A DNA stretch of 58,999 nt from Streptomyces tibetensis (lineage in GTDB: Bacteria > Actinomycetota > Actinomycetes > Streptomycetales > Streptomycetaceae). The notes under the pieces are model-generated. The model had not been told where the DNA came from. It saw only the letters and a list, made by a program, of their open reading frames with translations, and ran no database searches. Below, piece by piece: positions 34,070 through 42,511 of this stretch; position 1 is the stretch's first letter; every line of letters begins with the position of its first letter. The position numbers were made by a program, and so were the translations under genes. The DNA lies in the NCBI RefSeq assembly GCF_007655005.1, contig NZ_SZVW01000035.1, forward strand, positions 1 to 58,999, read 5' to 3'.

Positions 34070-34528
34070 GTGACTCACGTGAACGGCAAGCTCAACGGGC
34101 ATATTCGCGAGCGTCTTCTCGCGCCGAACTTCTGGCATCTCGCGACGGTGGGGGCGGACGGCGCGCCCCAGGTGTCGCCCATGTGGGCGGACATCGAAGG
34201 GGAGTACGTCATGGTCAACACCTCGGTGGGGCGGGTGAAGGAGGAGAACCTGCGGCGCAATCCGTACGTTTCGCTGTCGCATCACGACCCCGAGAACCCG
34301 TACGACCGGGCGGAGATCCGGGGCAGGGTCGTCCGGTTCGTGGAGGGCGAGGAGGCGGAGCGGGCGATGGACCGGCTGGCGCGGAAGTATCTCGGGGAAG
34401 ACCGGTATCCGTGGCTGCTGCCGGGCGAGCGCCGGGTGATGCTGCTGATCGAGCCGACGCGGGTACGGAGGCTGGACGGTGTCGAGCCGTTCCGGGCGGG
34501 CGTGCTGCCGGAGGGGACGACGGGCTGA
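34070..34528 (+). CDS. PPOX-class F420/flavin-dependent oxidoreductase
   Basis: 152-residue split-barrel protein of the pyridoxamine-phosphate-oxidase-like superfamily, probably F420-dependent as usual in actinomycetes. Motifs: LAPNFWHLATVGADGAPQVSPMWAD and YVMVNTSVGRVKEENLRRNP, the cofactor-binding strands; late YPWLLPGERRVMLLIEPTRVRRL. GTG start 34070 with GAAAGG upstream. Stand-alone gene with a strong terminator about 95 bp after it. The substrate is unknown. Confidence 0.87.
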   Translation: MTHVNGKLNGHIRERLLAPNFWHLATVGADGAPQVSPMWADIEGEYVMVNTSVGRVKEENLRRNPYVSLSHHDPENPYDRAEIRGRVVRFVEGEEAERAMDRLARKYLGEDRYPWLLPGERRVMLLIEPTRVRRLDGVEPFRAGVLPEGTTG

Positions 34529-34621
34529 CCCGCGTCCCCAAGCCGAACCCTCACGCAGGGGCTGAACCCGTACCCGCGGGCGCACCCACGGGCTGAGCCC
34601 TCACCACGGATGGTTTGATCA

Positions 34622-34660
34622 CCGGAGCGCCCGGCGAGCAGGTCTCGCCGGGCGCTCCGG
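34622..34660 (+). terminator. perfect 17-bp hairpin terminator
   Basis: CCGGAGCGCCCGGCGAG (34622-34638) pairs with CTCGCCGGGCGCTCCGG (34644-34660), 5-nt loop. It terminates the PPOX gene. The 310 bp between the PPOX gene and the GntP permease hold this hairpin and the direct repeats at 34682-34777. Confidence 0.87.
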
Positions 34661-34681
34661 CGCGCGGCGGGCCGGTCTCGG

Positions 34682-34777
34682 TGTGATCGCCAGATCCATG
34701 TGTGATCGTCCGACCCATTGACCCCGCCCGTTCACCCACTTAGCCTCCATCTCCATACGTGGACGTCATCTGCATAC
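34682..34777. promoter_or_regulatory. two pairs of 19-bp-spaced direct repeats before gntP-like gene
   Basis: TGTGATCG occurs at 34682-34689 and 34701-34708 (19-bp period, with further similarity CCAGATCC/CCGACCC). Next, CATCTCCATAC (34748-34758) and CATCTGCATAC (34767-34777) repeat with the same 19-bp period. The pairs lie 62-157 bp before the permease start and are candidate regulator sites, for example for a sugar-acid regulator. No regulator gene adjoins; the CitB-like regulator at 37689 is the nearest. Confidence 0.5.
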
Positions 34778-34838
34778 AGAGACGGCCGCGTGGGGATGCC
34801 TCACCAGGGATGGGACACCGGTTCAAAGGGGAACTGCC

Positions 34839-36176
34839 TTGCCTCTGCTCGTCGTCGGGCTCAGCGTCGTGATCCTGCTCCTGCTCATGACCAGGCTGAG
34901 ACTGAACGGCTTCGCGGCCCTGCTGCTCGTGGCGGTGGGAGTGGCGCTGGTGCGGGGCATCCCCGTGGCGACCATCCCGGACGTCCTCTCCGAGGGCATC
35001 GGCGACCAGGTCGGCGACACCATGCTGACCATCGGGCTCGGCGCCATGGTCGGCCGCGTGATGGGCGACTCGGGCGCCGCCCAGCGCATAGCCGGCCGTC
35101 TCCTCGACGCCTTCGGCCCGCGCTGGGTCCAGGTCGCCATGGTGGTCACGGCCATGCTCATCGGCGTGACCATGTTCTACGAGGTCGCGTTCATCATCAT
35201 CGTGCCCATCGCGTTCACCCTGGTCAGGGTCACCGGGGCGAAGCTGCTGTGGGTCGGCCTGCCGATGTCCATCGCCCTGTCCACCATGCACAGTTTCCTG
35301 CCCCCGCACCCCGGGCCCACCGCCGTCGCCGCGACCTTCCACGCCTCCGCCGGACTGACCCTGTTCTACGGTCTGTTCGTCGCCGTCCCCGCCGGCGCCC
35401 TCGTCGCCCTCACCTGGCCCCGGCTTCCGTTCGTCGCGCGGCTGACGCCGTCCATCCCCAAGGGCCTGGTCAGCGACCGCGAGTTCGGCGACGAGGAGAT
35501 GCCCGGCCTCGGCTTGTCGCTGTTCGTGGCGCTGTTCCCCGTCGTGCTGATCGTGGCCGCCGCGGTGACCGAGATGGCCACGTCGGGGGAGAGCCCCCTG
35601 CTGCACCTCGTCGCGTTCATCGGGTCGGCGCCGATCGCGCTGCTGCTGACGCTGTGCCTGGCCGTGTGGGCGTTCGGGCCGCGCATCGGGCGCAGCCTGA
35701 GCGACGTCGGGGCGTCCTGTACGTCGGCGGCTCAGGCGATGGCGATGATCCTGCTGGTGATCGGCGCCGGCGGGGCGTTCAAGAACGTCCTGGTCGAGGG
35801 CGGGATCTCCGAGTACATCAAGGACACCACGGACGGCTGGTCCGTCTCCCCGATCGTCCTCGCCTGGCTCGTCGCCGTCATCCTGCGCATCGCGCTGGGC
35901 TCGGCCACGGTCGCCGTCGTCACGGCCTCCGGGGTGGCCCTGCCGCTGCTCGCGGGAAGCGGCGTCCACCCGGAGGTGATGGTGCTGGCCGTCGCCTGTG
36001 GATCCATCGCGTTCTCGCACGTGAACGACCCCGGGTTCTGGCTGTTCAAGGAGTACTTCAACCTGTCGGTCATCGAGGCGATCAAGGTCCGCACGTCCTA
36101 CACGACGGTGCTCGCCGTGCTCGGGCTGGGCGGGGTGCTGGTGGTCGAGTGGGTGCTCGACGTTCTGAGTCCGTGA
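34839..36176 (+). CDS. GntP-family sugar-acid permease
   Basis: Inner-membrane transporter of 445 residues with about 12 hydrophobic helices, GntP (gluconate/sugar-acid:H+ symporter) family. Motifs: GIGDQVGDTMLTIGLGAMVGR, STMHSFLPPHPGPTAVA (family signature), GAGGAFKNVLVEGG and AFSHVNDPGFWLFKEYF near the end. TTG start 34839 with AAAGGGG 7 nt upstream. The glucarate dehydratase gene starts 26 bp after the stop, so glucarate/galactarate is the likely substrate. Confidence 0.92.
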   Translation: MPLLVVGLSVVILLLLMTRLRLNGFAALLLVAVGVALVRGIPVATIPDVLSEGIGDQVGDTMLTIGLGAMVGRVMGDSGAAQRIAGRLLDAFGPRWVQVAMVVTAMLIGVTMFYEVAFIIIVPIAFTLVRVTGAKLLWVGLPMSIALSTMHSFLPPHPGPTAVAATFHASAGLTLFYGLFVAVPAGALVALTWPRLPFVARLTPSIPKGLVSDREFGDEEMPGLGLSLFVALFPVVLIVAAAVTEMATSGESPLLHLVAFIGSAPIALLLTLCLAVWAFGPRIGRSLSDVGASCTSAAQAMAMILLVIGAGGAFKNVLVEGGISEYIKDTTDGWSVSPIVLAWLVAVILRIALGSATVAVVTASGVALPLLAGSGVHPEVMVLAVACGSIAFSHVNDPGFWLFKEYFNLSVIEAIKVRTSYTTVLAVLGLGGVLVVEWVLDVLSP

Positions 36177-36202
36177 ACCGGGTCTTCGTGAAAGGGCGAT
36201 CC

Positions 36203-37549
36203 ATGAGCATCAAAAGCATCGGCCGTCAGCCGGTCGTCACGTCGTTCGCCGTCCATCCCGTCGCCGGACGGGACAGCATGGAGCTGAACCTCTCCGGCGC
36301 GCACGGGCCGTACTTCACCCGCAACGTCGTCGTGCTCACCGACTCCGAGGGGCGGACCGGGCTGGGGGAGGTGCCCGGCGGCGAGAAGATCACGCGGACG
36401 CTGCGGGACGCGGAGTCCCTCGTCGTCGGGGCGAAGGTGGGCGACTACAAGCGGGTGCTGCGGGAGATCGGTGAGCGGTTCGCCGACCGGGACGCGGGCG
36501 GTCGGGGTGCGCAGACGTTCGACCTGCGGACCACGGTGCACACGGTCACTGCGGTCGAGTCGGCGCTGCTCGACCTGCTGGGGCAGCACCTGGACGTGCC
36601 GGTGGCGGCGCTGCTGGGGGACGGGCAGCAACGGGACTCGGTGCGGGTGCTGGGCTATCTGTTCTACGTGGGCGACCCGGACCGGACCGATCTGGAGTAC
36701 GTGCGGGAGCCCGGCTCCTCGGTGGAGTGGTACCGGGTGCGGCACGAGGAGGCGCTGTCGGCGGAGGCGATCGTGCGGCAGGCCGAGGCGGCGTACGACC
36801 TGTACGGGTTCCGGGACTTCAAGCTCAAGGGGGGTGTACGCGAGGGGAGCGATGAGGTCGCGGCGGTGCGGGCGCTCAAGCGGCGTTTTCCCGAGGCCCG
36901 GATCACTCTCGACCCGAACGGGGCGTGGTCGCTGCGGGAGGCCGTGGAGTTGTGCCGGCCGCTGGTGGGGACGCTCGCCTACGCCGAGGATCCGTGCGGG
37001 GCGGAGGGCGGTTACTCGGGGCGGGAGGTGCTCGCGGAGTTCCGGAGGGCCACGGGGCTGCCCACCGCGACCAACATGATCGCCACCGACTGGCGACAGC
37101 TGGCCCACGCCCTGGCTCTTCAGTCGGTGTCCATCCCGCTGGCCGATCCGCACTTCTGGACGATGCAGGGGTCGGTGCGGGTGGCGCAGCTGTGCCATGC
37201 GACGGGGCTGACGTGGGGGTGCCACTCCAACAACCACTTCGACATCTCGCTGGCGATGGTGACCCACTGCGGGGCGGCGGCGCCGGGGGAGTACAACGCG
37301 CTGGACACGCACTGGATCTGGCAGGAGGGGCTGGAGCGGCTGACGGTCCGGCCGCCCCGGATCGTGGACGGGGAGATCGCCGTGCCGGCCGGGCCGGGGC
37401 TGGGCGTCGAACTCGACATGGACCGGCTGCTGGCGGCGCACGAGCTGTACCGGGAGAAGGCGCTGGCGGCCCGGGACGATGCCGCGGCCATGCGGTACCT
37501 GGTCCCGGACTGGCAGTTCGACCCGAAGCGGCCGTGCCTGGTGCGGTGA
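36203..37549 (+). CDS. glucarate dehydratase
   Basis: Enolase-superfamily enzyme dehydrating D-glucarate (or L-idarate) to 5-keto-4-deoxyglucarate, 448 residues. Catalytic elements are in order: FRDFKLKGGV (KxK base), ITLDPNGAW (Asp and Asn metal region), YAEDPCGAEGGYSGRE (Glu metal ligand), TNMIATDWRQL, and the His of CHSNNHFDISLAMVTHCG (His/Asp dyad). ATG 36203 with AAAGGG upstream; an in-frame GTG overlapping the permease stop is less likely. Operon with the GntP permease. Later steps of the pathway are not in the window. Confidence 0.92.
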   Translation: MSIKSIGRQPVVTSFAVHPVAGRDSMELNLSGAHGPYFTRNVVVLTDSEGRTGLGEVPGGEKITRTLRDAESLVVGAKVGDYKRVLREIGERFADRDAGGRGAQTFDLRTTVHTVTAVESALLDLLGQHLDVPVAALLGDGQQRDSVRVLGYLFYVGDPDRTDLEYVREPGSSVEWYRVRHEEALSAEAIVRQAEAAYDLYGFRDFKLKGGVREGSDEVAAVRALKRRFPEARITLDPNGAWSLREAVELCRPLVGTLAYAEDPCGAEGGYSGREVLAEFRRATGLPTATNMIATDWRQLAHALALQSVSIPLADPHFWTMQGSVRVAQLCHATGLTWGCHSNNHFDISLAMVTHCGAAAPGEYNALDTHWIWQEGLERLTVRPPRIVDGEIAVPAGPGLGVELDMDRLLAAHELYREKALAARDDAAAMRYLVPDWQFDPKRPCLVR

Positions 37550-37631
37550 CCGCCCCGGACGGCGTCACCGAGGGCGGTACTCGAGCGGCAGGGGGGCGCC
37601 CCGGGCGGCGGCGCCGAGCGGGCGGTTCGGG

Positions 37632-37649
37632 CGCCGTGTGATCACGGCG
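37632..37649. terminator. weak bidirectional hairpin between convergent genes
   Basis: CGCCGTG (37632-37638) and CACGGCG (37643-37649) with a TGAT loop, in the 139-bp gap between glucarate dehydratase and the response regulator. Short stem, modest support. Confidence 0.4.
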
Positions 37650-37688
37650 TGCAAGAGGATCACGGGATCGGTGGCCGAGGAACCGTCC

Positions 37689-38375
37689 CTAACCCGTGAC
37701 CCAGCGGTACTGCAGCTCCGGGCGTCCCACCGTGCCGTACTGCGGGCGGCGGGCGGCGCGGCCCGCGTCGACCAGGTGCTCCAGGTAGCGGCGGGCCGTG
37801 ATGCGGGAGATGCCGACGGTCTCGGCGACTCCGGCGGCCGTCAGGCCCTCCGCGCTGTCGCGCAGGGCCACCGTCACCCGCTCGAGCGTCGGCGCGCTCA
37901 GTCCCTTGGGCAGCGCGGCCGGGCTCGGCGCGCGCAGGGCCGCGAGCGCCCGGTCCACCTCGTCCTGGCCGCTCGCCTCGCCGACCGCCGCGTGGAACTC
38001 GGCGTAGCGCACGAGGCGGTCGCGCAGGGTCGCGAAGGTGAACGGCTTCAGGACGTACTGGACGACCCCGAGGGAGACGCCCTCGCGTACGACGGCCAGG
38101 TCGCGGGCCGACGTCACCGCTATCACGTCCGCGTGATGGCCTGCCGCCCTGAGGGACCGGGCCAGGTGCAGTCCGTGCCCGTCCGGCAGGTGCAAATCGA
38201 GCAGGAGGAGGTCCACCGGGGTGCGCTCCAGGGCCCGGCGGGCCTCCGCGCCCGAGTGCGCCTTGCCCACGGCCACGAACCCGGGCACCCGCCCGACGTA
38301 CAGGACGTGCGCGTCGGCGGCGACCGGATCGTCCTCCACCACCAGGACGCGGATGGCCTTCTCGCTGCTCGTCAT
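37689..38375 (-). CDS. CitB/DcuR-type response regulator
   Basis: Response regulator of 228 residues. Receiver domain 1-125 with VVEDDPVAADAHVLYVGRVPG, phospho-acceptor Asp60 in LLLLDLHLPDGHGL and Lys in VLKPFTFATL. The C-terminal region has the small HTH (VAETVGISRITARRYLEHL, ~185-205) of regulators paired with citrate/dicarboxylate sensors. It overlaps the upstream kinase by 4 bp. The divergent symporter at 40244 is the expected target, perhaps also the GntP operon. Confidence 0.92.
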   Translation of the reverse strand: MTSSEKAIRVLVVEDDPVAADAHVLYVGRVPGFVAVGKAHSGAEARRALERTPVDLLLLDLHLPDGHGLHLARSLRAAGHHADVIAVTSARDLAVVREGVSLGVVQYVLKPFTFATLRDRLVRYAEFHAAVGEASGQDEVDRALAALRAPSPAALPKGLSAPTLERVTVALRDSAEGLTAAGVAETVGISRITARRYLEHLVDAGRAARRPQYGTVGRPELQYRWVTG

Positions 38376-40045
38376 GCGTCGCCTCCAGCGCCTCTGGCCA
38401 CCGAGGTGGCCCCGCAGGACACGGCGTCCGCCGGCGTCCCCGGCTCCCGCAGCGGCAGCCGTACCTCGAACTCTGCGCCGCCCCCGTCGGCCTCCGCGAC
38501 CGTCAGGGAGCCCTCGTGCCGCTGGACCGCCTGACGGACGAGCGCCAGCCCGAGACCCCGCCCGCCGGGGCCCGCCGGCTTCGTCGAGAAGCCACGCTGG
38601 AAGACCGCCTCCGCGTGCTCGGGGTCCACGCCCGGCCCCGTGTCCGAGACCCGCAGCACCAGCTCCGGGACGTCGCCCGAGCCGCGGGTGTACGCCGCCA
38701 CCGTCACCCGGGCCCGCGCACTGCCCTGTGCCGCGTCCACGGCGTTGTCGATGAGGTTGCCGAGGATGGTCACCAGGTCCCGCGCCGGCAGGGACTCGGG
38801 CAGCAGACCGTCGTCCAGGCTGCTGTCCTCCGACACCATCAGCTCCACGCCCCGCTCGTTCGCCTGGGCCGTCTTGCCCAGCAGCAGCGCGGCCAGCACC
38901 GGCTCGCTCACCGCCGCCACGACCTGGTCGGTCAGTGCCTGTGCCAGCTCCAGCTCGGCCGTCGCGAACTCCACCGCTTCCTCCGCCCGGCCCAGCTCGA
39001 TCAGCGAGACCACCGTGTGCAGTCGGTTCGCCGCCTCGTGCGCCTGTGAGCGCAGCGCCTGTGTGAAGCCCCGCTCGGAGTCCAACTCACCCATCAGCGA
39101 CTGGAGTTCGGTGACATCGCGCAGGGTGACGACGGTACCGCGCCGCTCGCCGCCCGACACCGGCGAGGTGTTGATCACCAGGACCCGGGACGCCGTGAGA
39201 TGCACCTCGTCCACCCGCGGCTCCGACGCCAGCAGGGCACCCGTCAGCGGGGCCGGCAGCCCCAGCTCCGCCACCGACCTGCCCACCACGTCCCCGGCCA
39301 CGCCGAGCAACTCCCGACCTCCGTCGTTGATCAGCGCCACACGGTACTGCCCGTCCAGCATCAGCAGCCCCTCACGCACGGCGTGCAGGGCCGCCTGATG
39401 GTAGTCGTGCATCCGGCTCAGCTCCGTCGCGTTCATGCCGTGGGTGTGGCGGCGCAGCCGGGCGTTGACGACGTACGTGCCGACCGCGCCCAGCACCAGC
39501 GCGCCGGCCGGGACGCCGAGCAGGGCCGTCAGCTGGTCCTGGACCCGCTGGGTGATCTGCTCGACCCGGATCCCCGCGCTGACCAGGCCGACCACTTCGC
39601 CGCCGTCCTGGATCGGGGTGACCGCGCGGACCGACGGGCCGAGCGTGCCCGTGTAGGTCTCGGTGAAGGTCTCGCCCTTCAGGGCCCGCTCGGTGTGCCC
39701 CTTGAAGGTCTGGCCGATCTGCTTCGGGTCGGGGTGCGTCCAGCGGGTGCCCCGCGGATCCATGATCGTGATGAAGTCGACCTCGGTGTCCCGCATCACC
39801 TTCAGTGCGTACGGCTGGAGCTCGGCCGTCGGGTCGGGGGTGCGGGTCGCCGCCAGCACCGACGGGGAGTCCGCGACGGACCGCGCCACCGCCCTGGCCT
39901 GGCGGGTCGCGGCCTCTTCCGCCTGGCTGCGATCGCTGACGTAGGAGAACAGCGCGTATCCGGCCACCACGACCGCTATCAGCACGGCCTGCATGGCGAA
40001 GAGCTGGCCCGCCAGACTGCGGGGACCGGGGACGGTGAAGCGCAT
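38372..40045 (-). CDS. CitA/DcuS-type sensor histidine kinase
   Basis: Membrane sensor of 557 residues. Transmembrane helices at ~17-36 and ~172-193 flank an extracytoplasmic PAS-like domain (~37-170, with FITIMDPRGTRWTHPDPKQIGQ split and VVGLVSAGI) that binds carboxylates in this family. A cytoplasmic PAS follows (~215-315, LLMLDGQYRVALINDGG), then the Spo0B-like H-box with His336 in RSQAHEAANRLHTVVSL, and the ATPase domain (LGNLIDNAVDAAQG, VSDTGPGVDPEHAEAVF, GRGLGLALVRQAV). It is divergent from the dicarboxylate symporter gene. Confidence 0.93.
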   Translation of the reverse strand: MRFTVPGPRSLAGQLFAMQAVLIAVVVAGYALFSYVSDRSQAEEAATRQARAVARSVADSPSVLAATRTPDPTAELQPYALKVMRDTEVDFITIMDPRGTRWTHPDPKQIGQTFKGHTERALKGETFTETYTGTLGPSVRAVTPIQDGGEVVGLVSAGIRVEQITQRVQDQLTALLGVPAGALVLGAVGTYVVNARLRRHTHGMNATELSRMHDYHQAALHAVREGLLMLDGQYRVALINDGGRELLGVAGDVVGRSVAELGLPAPLTGALLASEPRVDEVHLTASRVLVINTSPVSGGERRGTVVTLRDVTELQSLMGELDSERGFTQALRSQAHEAANRLHTVVSLIELGRAEEAVEFATAELELAQALTDQVVAAVSEPVLAALLLGKTAQANERGVELMVSEDSSLDDGLLPESLPARDLVTILGNLIDNAVDAAQGSARARVTVAAYTRGSGDVPELVLRVSDTGPGVDPEHAEAVFQRGFSTKPAGPGGRGLGLALVRQAVQRHEGSLTVAEADGGGAEFEVRLPLREPGTPADAVSCGATSVARGAGGDA

Positions 40046-40243
40046 GTCGTCAGTCTGCCTCGTGGCTGATTGTGAACTAAATGAACGGAAGGGTGACCGC
40101 GCTCACAGACAAGGACATAGTCACGGCATTCCCTATAACGCATCTCCGGGAGCTTCGCTCGGTTTTCTCCCGAGTTTCCCGGAGTCTCCCCGGACGTGAG
40201 CCGCACGCCGGTGATGCCGACGACGTCGTCAAGGAGGGCCGCC

Positions 40244-41641
40244 GTGACCAGCGCAGCCGATACGGCACCTGCCGCACGCAAACCCAAGCGGGACCGCACG
40301 CACTACCTCTACATCGCGGTGATCATCGCGGTCGCCGCCGGTATCGCGGTGGGCCTGGCCGCTCCGGACTTCGCGCAAGAGCTGAAGCCGATCGGCACGG
40401 GTTTCGTGGCCCTGATCAAGATGATGATCTCGCCGATCATCTTCTGCACGATCGTGCTGGGCATCGGCTCGGTACGGAAGGCCGCCAAGGTCGGTGCCGT
40501 CGGAGGTATCGCCCTGGGCTACTTCATGGTGATGTCGCTCGTCGCGCTGGGCATCGGCCTGGTCGTCGGCAACATCCTGGAGCCGGGCACCGGCCTCGCG
40601 GTGACCGACGCGGTCAAGGACGCCGGTCACGCGCAGATCGATGCCGAGGCCAAGAACACCACGGAGTTCCTGCTCGGCATCATCCCGACCACCATCGTGT
40701 CGGCCTTCACCAACGAGTCGGTGCTCCAGACCCTGCTGATCGCCCTCCTCGCGGGCTTCGCGCTGCAGGGCATGGGATCGGCCGGCCAGCCGATCCTGCG
40801 CGGCATCGAGCACATCCAGCGGCTCGTCTTCCGCATCCTCGCGATGGTCATGTGGGCCGCCCCGATCGGTGCCTTCGGCGCCATCGCCGCCGTCACCGGC
40901 TCCGCCGGAGTGGAGGCGCTCAAGAGCCTCGCCGTGCTGATGCTCGGCTTCTACGTGACCTGTTTCCTGTTCGTCTTCATCGTGCTCGGCACGCTGCTGC
41001 GCGTGGTCGCCGGCCTGAACGTCTTCACGCTGTTCAAGTACCTGGGCCGGGAGTTCCTGCTGATCCTGTCCACGTCCTCCTCCGAGTCCGCGCTGCCGCG
41101 GCTCATCGCGAAGATGGAGCACCTGGGCGTCAGCAAGCCGGTGGTCGGCATCACCGTCCCGACCGGCTACTCGTTCAACCTCGACGGCACCATGATCTAC
41201 ATGACCATGGCCTCGCTGTTCATCGCCGACGCCATGGGCACGCCGATGTCGCTCGGTGAGCAGATCCCGCTGCTGCTCTTCCTGCTGGTCGCCTCCAAGG
41301 GTGCCGCCGGTGTCACCGGTGCGGGTCTGGCCACGCTGGCCGGCGGTCTGCAGTCGCACAAGCCGGCCCTGGTGGACGGCATCGGCCTCATCGTCGGCAT
41401 CGACCGCTTCATGAGCGAGGCCCGCGCCCTGACCAACTTCGCGGGCAACGCCGTCGCCACGGTGCTGATCGGCACCTGGACGAAGGAGATCGACAAGGAC
41501 CGCGTGAACCAGGTCCTCGCCGGTCAGCTGCCCTTCGACGAGAAGACGCTGCTGGACGACGGCCACGGCGGCCCGGCCGACGACCACGTCGAGGCCGAGG
41601 TGCCCGAACAGGGCGGCGAGAAGGAGCTGGCGAAGGCCTGA
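40244..41641 (+). CDS. dctA: cation:dicarboxylate symporter (DctA/GltP family)
   Basis: Membrane transporter of 465 residues for C4-dicarboxylates or glutamate. N-terminal YLYIAVIIAVAAGIAVGLAAP, SPIIFCTIVLGIGSV, the Ser-rich re-entrant loop STSSSESALPRLIAKME, GYSFNLDGTMIYMTMA, and VGIDRFMSEARALTNFAGN are all family signatures. The GTG at 40244 has a strong AAGGAGG 6 nt upstream. It is divergent from the CitA-like kinase. In the 198-bp promoter region TATAAC (40134) is a possible -10; no clear operator was recognised. Confidence 0.94.
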   Translation: MTSAADTAPAARKPKRDRTHYLYIAVIIAVAAGIAVGLAAPDFAQELKPIGTGFVALIKMMISPIIFCTIVLGIGSVRKAAKVGAVGGIALGYFMVMSLVALGIGLVVGNILEPGTGLAVTDAVKDAGHAQIDAEAKNTTEFLLGIIPTTIVSAFTNESVLQTLLIALLAGFALQGMGSAGQPILRGIEHIQRLVFRILAMVMWAAPIGAFGAIAAVTGSAGVEALKSLAVLMLGFYVTCFLFVFIVLGTLLRVVAGLNVFTLFKYLGREFLLILSTSSSESALPRLIAKMEHLGVSKPVVGITVPTGYSFNLDGTMIYMTMASLFIADAMGTPMSLGEQIPLLLFLLVASKGAAGVTGAGLATLAGGLQSHKPALVDGIGLIVGIDRFMSEARALTNFAGNAVATVLIGTWTKEIDKDRVNQVLAGQLPFDEKTLLDDGHGGPADDHVEAEVPEQGGEKELAKA

Positions 41642-41714
41642 CAGCCGCGCCGCCCCCAACAGAACCCGGGCGGCTGGGTGTCCCCCCCGTCGCTCAGCCG
41701 CCCGGTCCACATCT

Positions 41715-41798
41715 CGAGAAGTCCCAGCGTCACATCGAGCAGTTCACGCGTTGCGTCGAGCAGTCCACGCGTTGCGTCGAGCGGCTCACGCGTTCAGC
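41715..41798. repeat. 21-bp tandem repeat at the tetR 3' end
   Basis: Units CGAGCAGTTCACGCGTTGCGT (one base over twenty, so read as 41736-41756), 41757-41777 and 41778-41798, with a diverged unit at 41715-41735. The third unit overlaps the last codons and stop of the minus-strand TetR gene. It fills the dctA-tetR convergent gap. Confidence 0.82.
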
Positions 41799-42400
41799 TT
41801 CGCCACCAGCTCGGTGGCCTCAGAGGCGGGCACGCCCGCCGCGGTCAGTACGGTGACCGCGGCGCAGCGGCCCGCCTCTCGTGCTGCCAGCAGTCCGTCG
41901 TTCACGGCCTCCATCACGGCGAACAGCATCTGCTCGTGCACATACGCCAGGGCCGGAGCCGGCAGTGGTGAGCTGAAGACGTTCTCGTCCAGCCCTTGCT
42001 GCAGCAGCCCGATGCTCGCGTCCCGGACCGGGGCGAGCCGCTCCCGGATGCCCTGCATGGTGACCGTGCGCTGGGCGAGGGCGACCAGCAGCCGGTAGCG
42101 GTCGGCGATCTCCCACACCGCCAGCACCGAGCGCGCCACCGCCTCCGCCGGTTCCCGTACGTCCTCGCGGCCCGCCGCGTGCGCGGCCGACAGCGCCTCC
42201 ACGGCCTCGTCGACGAGTGTGCTGATCAGCGCCTCGCGGCTCGGGAAGTGCCCGTACACCGTCCGCCGTACCACGCCCGCGGCCCGTGCGATCTGGTCCA
42301 TGGACGCGTCGGGGTCGCGCAGCAGCTCGGGGAGGGCGACGTCGAGGATGCGCCGGCGGTTGGCGTCGGCGCGGCTGGTTCCCGTGGTCATGGACGCCAT
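41786..42400 (-). CDS. TetR-family regulator of the divergent MFS exporter
   Basis: 204 residues from ATG 42400 with AGGGAAGGGG upstream. The open frame reaches 42484 but that part covers the operators. HTH: SMDQIARAAGVVRRTVYGHF (~34-53). The ligand-binding domain includes LVALAQRTVTMQGIRERL and VHEQMLFAVMEAVNDGL. It is divergent from the MFS gene, with three palindromic TGCACA sites between them, the classic layout of a self-regulated drug-efflux repressor. The gene end is embedded in a 21-bp tandem repeat. Confidence 0.9.
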   Translation of the reverse strand: MASMTTGTSRADANRRRILDVALPELLRDPDASMDQIARAAGVVRRTVYGHFPSREALISTLVDEAVEALSAAHAAGREDVREPAEAVARSVLAVWEIADRYRLLVALAQRTVTMQGIRERLAPVRDASIGLLQQGLDENVFSSPLPAPALAYVHEQMLFAVMEAVNDGLLAAREAGRCAAVTVLTAAGVPASEATELVAKLNA

Positions 42401-42420
42401 TGTGCCCCTTCCCTCATCGA

Positions 42421-42483
42421 GTTGCACAGTGCTGTGCAACGGCGTAGATTGCACAGCGTTGTGTAAATGCACATCTATGTGCA
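42421..42483. promoter_or_regulatory. three TetR operator palindromes
   Basis: Site 1, 42421-42440: arms GTTGCACAG and CTGTGCAAC (perfect 9 bp). Site 2, 42449-42466: TTGCACA and TGTGTAA (one mismatch). Site 3, 42468-42483: TGCACAT and ATGTGCA (perfect). All share TGCACA half-sites. They cover the whole gap between the tetR start (42400) and the exporter start (42512), so binding would block both promoters. Confidence 0.85.
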
Positions 42484-42511
42484 ACTACGAGCTGGGAAGG
42501 CGACCCCTGCC

